A DNA stretch of 64,000 nucleotides, from assembly GCA_023213315.1 (NCBI GenBank), contig JAKCPI010016540.1:109326-173325 (forward strand). Reading direction: 5' to 3'. Position 1 is the stretch's first letter, and every line of letters starts with the position of its first letter. The notes under the pieces are model-generated. The model worked only from the letters and a program-made list of their open reading frames with translations. It did not search any database and was not told the DNA's origin. Positions 63,682-64,000 of this stretch are shown here, piece by piece. The stretch comes from Euborellia annulipes. Lineage: Eukaryota; Arthropoda; Insecta; Dermaptera; Anisolabididae. Made by a program: the position numbers and the translations under genes.

Positions 63682-64000
63682 CAGCGTTTTCCAAACTGTG
63701 AGGCGGCGCCAAGGGCGGATCCAGAGGTGTTTCTCGGGGGGGGTTAATCTGGTGTGACTCGTCGCACAGCACACTATTTTTTTTTAATTTTGGTAATTTA
63801 AAAGCGCATTCAATACTTGTTTTCCAGAATATAAATACCCATCAAATTTTTAAGTATTAATTTTAAAAATTTTACATTAAAAATACATTTTTTTGCGAAA
63901 AAAAGGTATTTTTTTCGAATCTCGGGGGGGGGGGGGTAATTACCTCCTTTACCCCCCCCCCCTTGTATCCGCCCCTTGGGCGGCGCCGACTAATCTAAGG
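63682..64000 (+). mobile_element. hAT MITE, CAGCGTTTTCCAAAC family, runs off the window
   Basis: Starts CAGCGTTTTCCAAACTGTGA, interrupted after 63710 by a Y-family MITE, and resumes at 63980 with CGGCGCCGACTAATCTAAGG, the family's next block (compare 823-850). The right end lies beyond the window. Confidence 0.7.
63711..63979 (+). mobile_element. Y-family hAT MITE with perfect 8-bp TSD
   Basis: Ends AAGGGCGGATCC and GTATCCGCCCCTTGG. Target duplication gcggcgcc at 63703-63710 and 63980-63987, inside another hAT MITE. Contains a half snap-back repeat (AATCTGGTGTGACTCGTCGC), and a poly-G run (63925-63936) facing a poly-C run. Confidence 0.85.

Overview
This is AT-rich eukaryotic DNA, almost certainly from an arthropod. 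The one recognisable host gene is an atonal-type proneural bHLH factor whose basic region is close to arthropod Atonal. The rest is dense in transposons of the kinds common in arthropods: Helitrons, hAT-type MITEs, mariner, non-LTR elements and tRNA-derived SINEs. I cannot name the species from sequence alone. There is no operon structure and no CRISPR array.

Layout. 1-3183: a block bracketed by 74-bp inverted repeats, made of nested repeats (hAT MITEs, a SINE, a small foldback element). 3240-4704: a composite hAT-type element carrying about 0.7 kb of cargo and flanked by a perfect 8-bp target duplication. 4870-15140: decayed MITEs, Helitron ends and a second foldback element. 15560-18540: a 5S-like repeat, a TTTCGG-rich hAT MITE with a perfect 8-bp duplication, and a mariner pseudogene. 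18778-23970: a full-length two-ORF non-LTR retrotransposon on the minus strand, inserted in an older hAT MITE with a 15-bp target duplication. 24170-43000: diverged repeats, a second copy of the 3.2-4.3 kb cargo at 28.3-29.4 kb, palindromes, Helitron ends and a rearranged inverted block. 43011-45070: a nearly perfect 140-bp-arm inverted repeat followed by a 325-bp-period satellite. 46362-47235: two Helitrons head to head. 48200-58600: more of the same families, including a rearranged relative of the first kilobase. 59767-60360: the single-exon atonal-like gene (minus strand) with TATA box, inverted CCAAT and E-boxes. 60780-64000: snap-back repeats, a SINE and a 620-bp near-perfect palindrome, both inside an older repeat, then nested hAT MITEs running off the right edge.

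Most notable. (1) In the non-LTR element the canonical heptamer A AAA AAC sits directly before the ORF1 stop codon. The -1 frame entered there is open into ORF2, and ORF2 has no ATG before its endonuclease domain, so programmed -1 frameshifting is a strong hypothesis. (2) A small foldback family carries a conserved hammerhead-ribozyme-like fold with up to a perfect 7-bp stem I; two copies are inverted dimers, one a young 620-bp palindrome with 13-bp target duplications. (3) Two direct hAT MITE copies appear to have moved together with the DNA between them. Coordinates of diverged repeats are approximate because they were read by eye.
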